This document shows positions 63,919-64,000 of a stretch of DNA of 64,000 bases, piece by piece. The notes under the pieces are model-generated. The model saw nothing but the letters and a program-made list of their open reading frames with translations. It was not told where the DNA came from and did no database searches. This stretch comes from Shinella sp. CPCC 101442 (GTDB taxonomy: Bacteria; Pseudomonadota; Alphaproteobacteria; Rhizobiales; Rhizobiaceae). Each line of letters starts with the position of its first letter. The first letter of the stretch is position 1. The stretch covers positions 712,584 through 776,583 of the forward strand of contig NZ_JALIQS010000004.1 of assembly GCF_024704725.1 (NCBI RefSeq). Reading direction: 5' to 3'. The position numbers and the translations under genes are program-made.

Positions 63919-64000
63919 TTGACGGATTGGGTTGGGGGGGCCTATAACCCGGCCATCGAACGAGAGCGGCGGCGCTTCTGGCGGCCGACGAACTCGCTCT
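63919..64000 (+). promoter_or_regulatory. rRNA operon promoter and leader start
   Basis: TTGACG (63919-63924), 18-base spacer with a G-run, TATAAC (63943-63948), then a GC-rich discriminator CCGGCC, and the leader …CTTCTGGCGGCCGACGAACTCGCTCT up to the window edge. The leader text resembles rhizobial rrn leaders as I recall them. The AT-rich tract upstream fits an UP element. 16S rRNA is expected just past the edge. Confidence 0.75.

Larger units (their letters stand above)
63617..64000. other. 384-base gene-free region leading into an rRNA operon
   Basis: Contains a terminator (63642-63675), a palindrome (63770-63791), an AT-rich tract (about 63845-63912) that could be an UP element, and an rRNA-type promoter. 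Short ORFs here are not credible genes. Confidence 0.7.

Overview
The window looks like the chromosome of a member of the Rhizobiaceae (Rhizobium / Agrobacterium / Sinorhizobium / Shinella group). The evidence is high-GC coding sequence, an alpha-glucoside (agl) locus beside zwf-pgl-edd, RirA with an Irr-type box, a CbrA-type kinase beside a phasin gene, a PhyR/NepR stress pair, an Agrobacterium-type cellulose operon, and a tRNA-His of the alphaproteobacterial type with A73 and no encoded G-1. From memory, much of the gene order matches the Sinorhizobium meliloti chromosome. No prophage, insertion sequence or CRISPR array was seen.

Layout. 1-8 kb: the 3' end of an alpha-glucoside ABC transporter operon (aglG partial, aglA, aglK), a PilZ-like gene, then zwf-pgl-edd on the minus strand (Entner-Doudoroff entry). 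8-12.3 kb: a gamma-glutamylation pair for polyamines (puuB-like, puuA-like) and a BaiN/HI0933-family flavoprotein. 12.4-20.2 kb: a 44-residue membrane peptide, a large chemoreceptor, an Lrp regulator divergent from a membrane protein, and aceA divergent from a RamB/ScfR-like regulator. 20.3-24.4 kb: putrescine transporter potFGHI. 24.4-35 kb: asmA, acetoacetyl-CoA synthetase, a probable small RNA, a ferric-iron permease, the hybrid-length kinase CbrA, phasin and tRNA-His. 35-45.4 kb: an accessory block with a secreted protein of unknown function, a TetR/DMT-exporter pair and bcsA-bcsB-TPR-bcsN without an endoglucanase gene. 45.4-53.3 kb: LysR, mmsA, a DUF898 membrane protein overlapping an M48 peptidase, fbpA divergent from rirA, an orphan receiver and a LuxR-type regulator. 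53.8-60.1 kb: dppABCDF, gluconokinase and RidA. 60.2-63.6 kb: a general stress response island (phyR, nepR, and small membrane or stress proteins). The last 100 bases hold an rRNA-type promoter and leader, so an rRNA operon very probably starts just beyond the edge.

How it works together. Sugars and gluconate (agl, gntK) feed 6-phosphogluconate and the Entner-Doudoroff pathway. Putrescine is imported by Pot and oxidised through the Puu-type route. Acetate and ketone bodies enter through aceA and acsA, next to the PHB granule protein phasin. Iron uptake genes lie under RirA, and rirA itself carries a good Irr box over its -35. The most coherent new signal is at 61.0-62.8 kb: five promoters of the form GGAAC-N18-TT, each correctly oriented 30-100 bases upstream of nepR or a small stress gene, although no EcfG sigma gene is present beside phyR/nepR.
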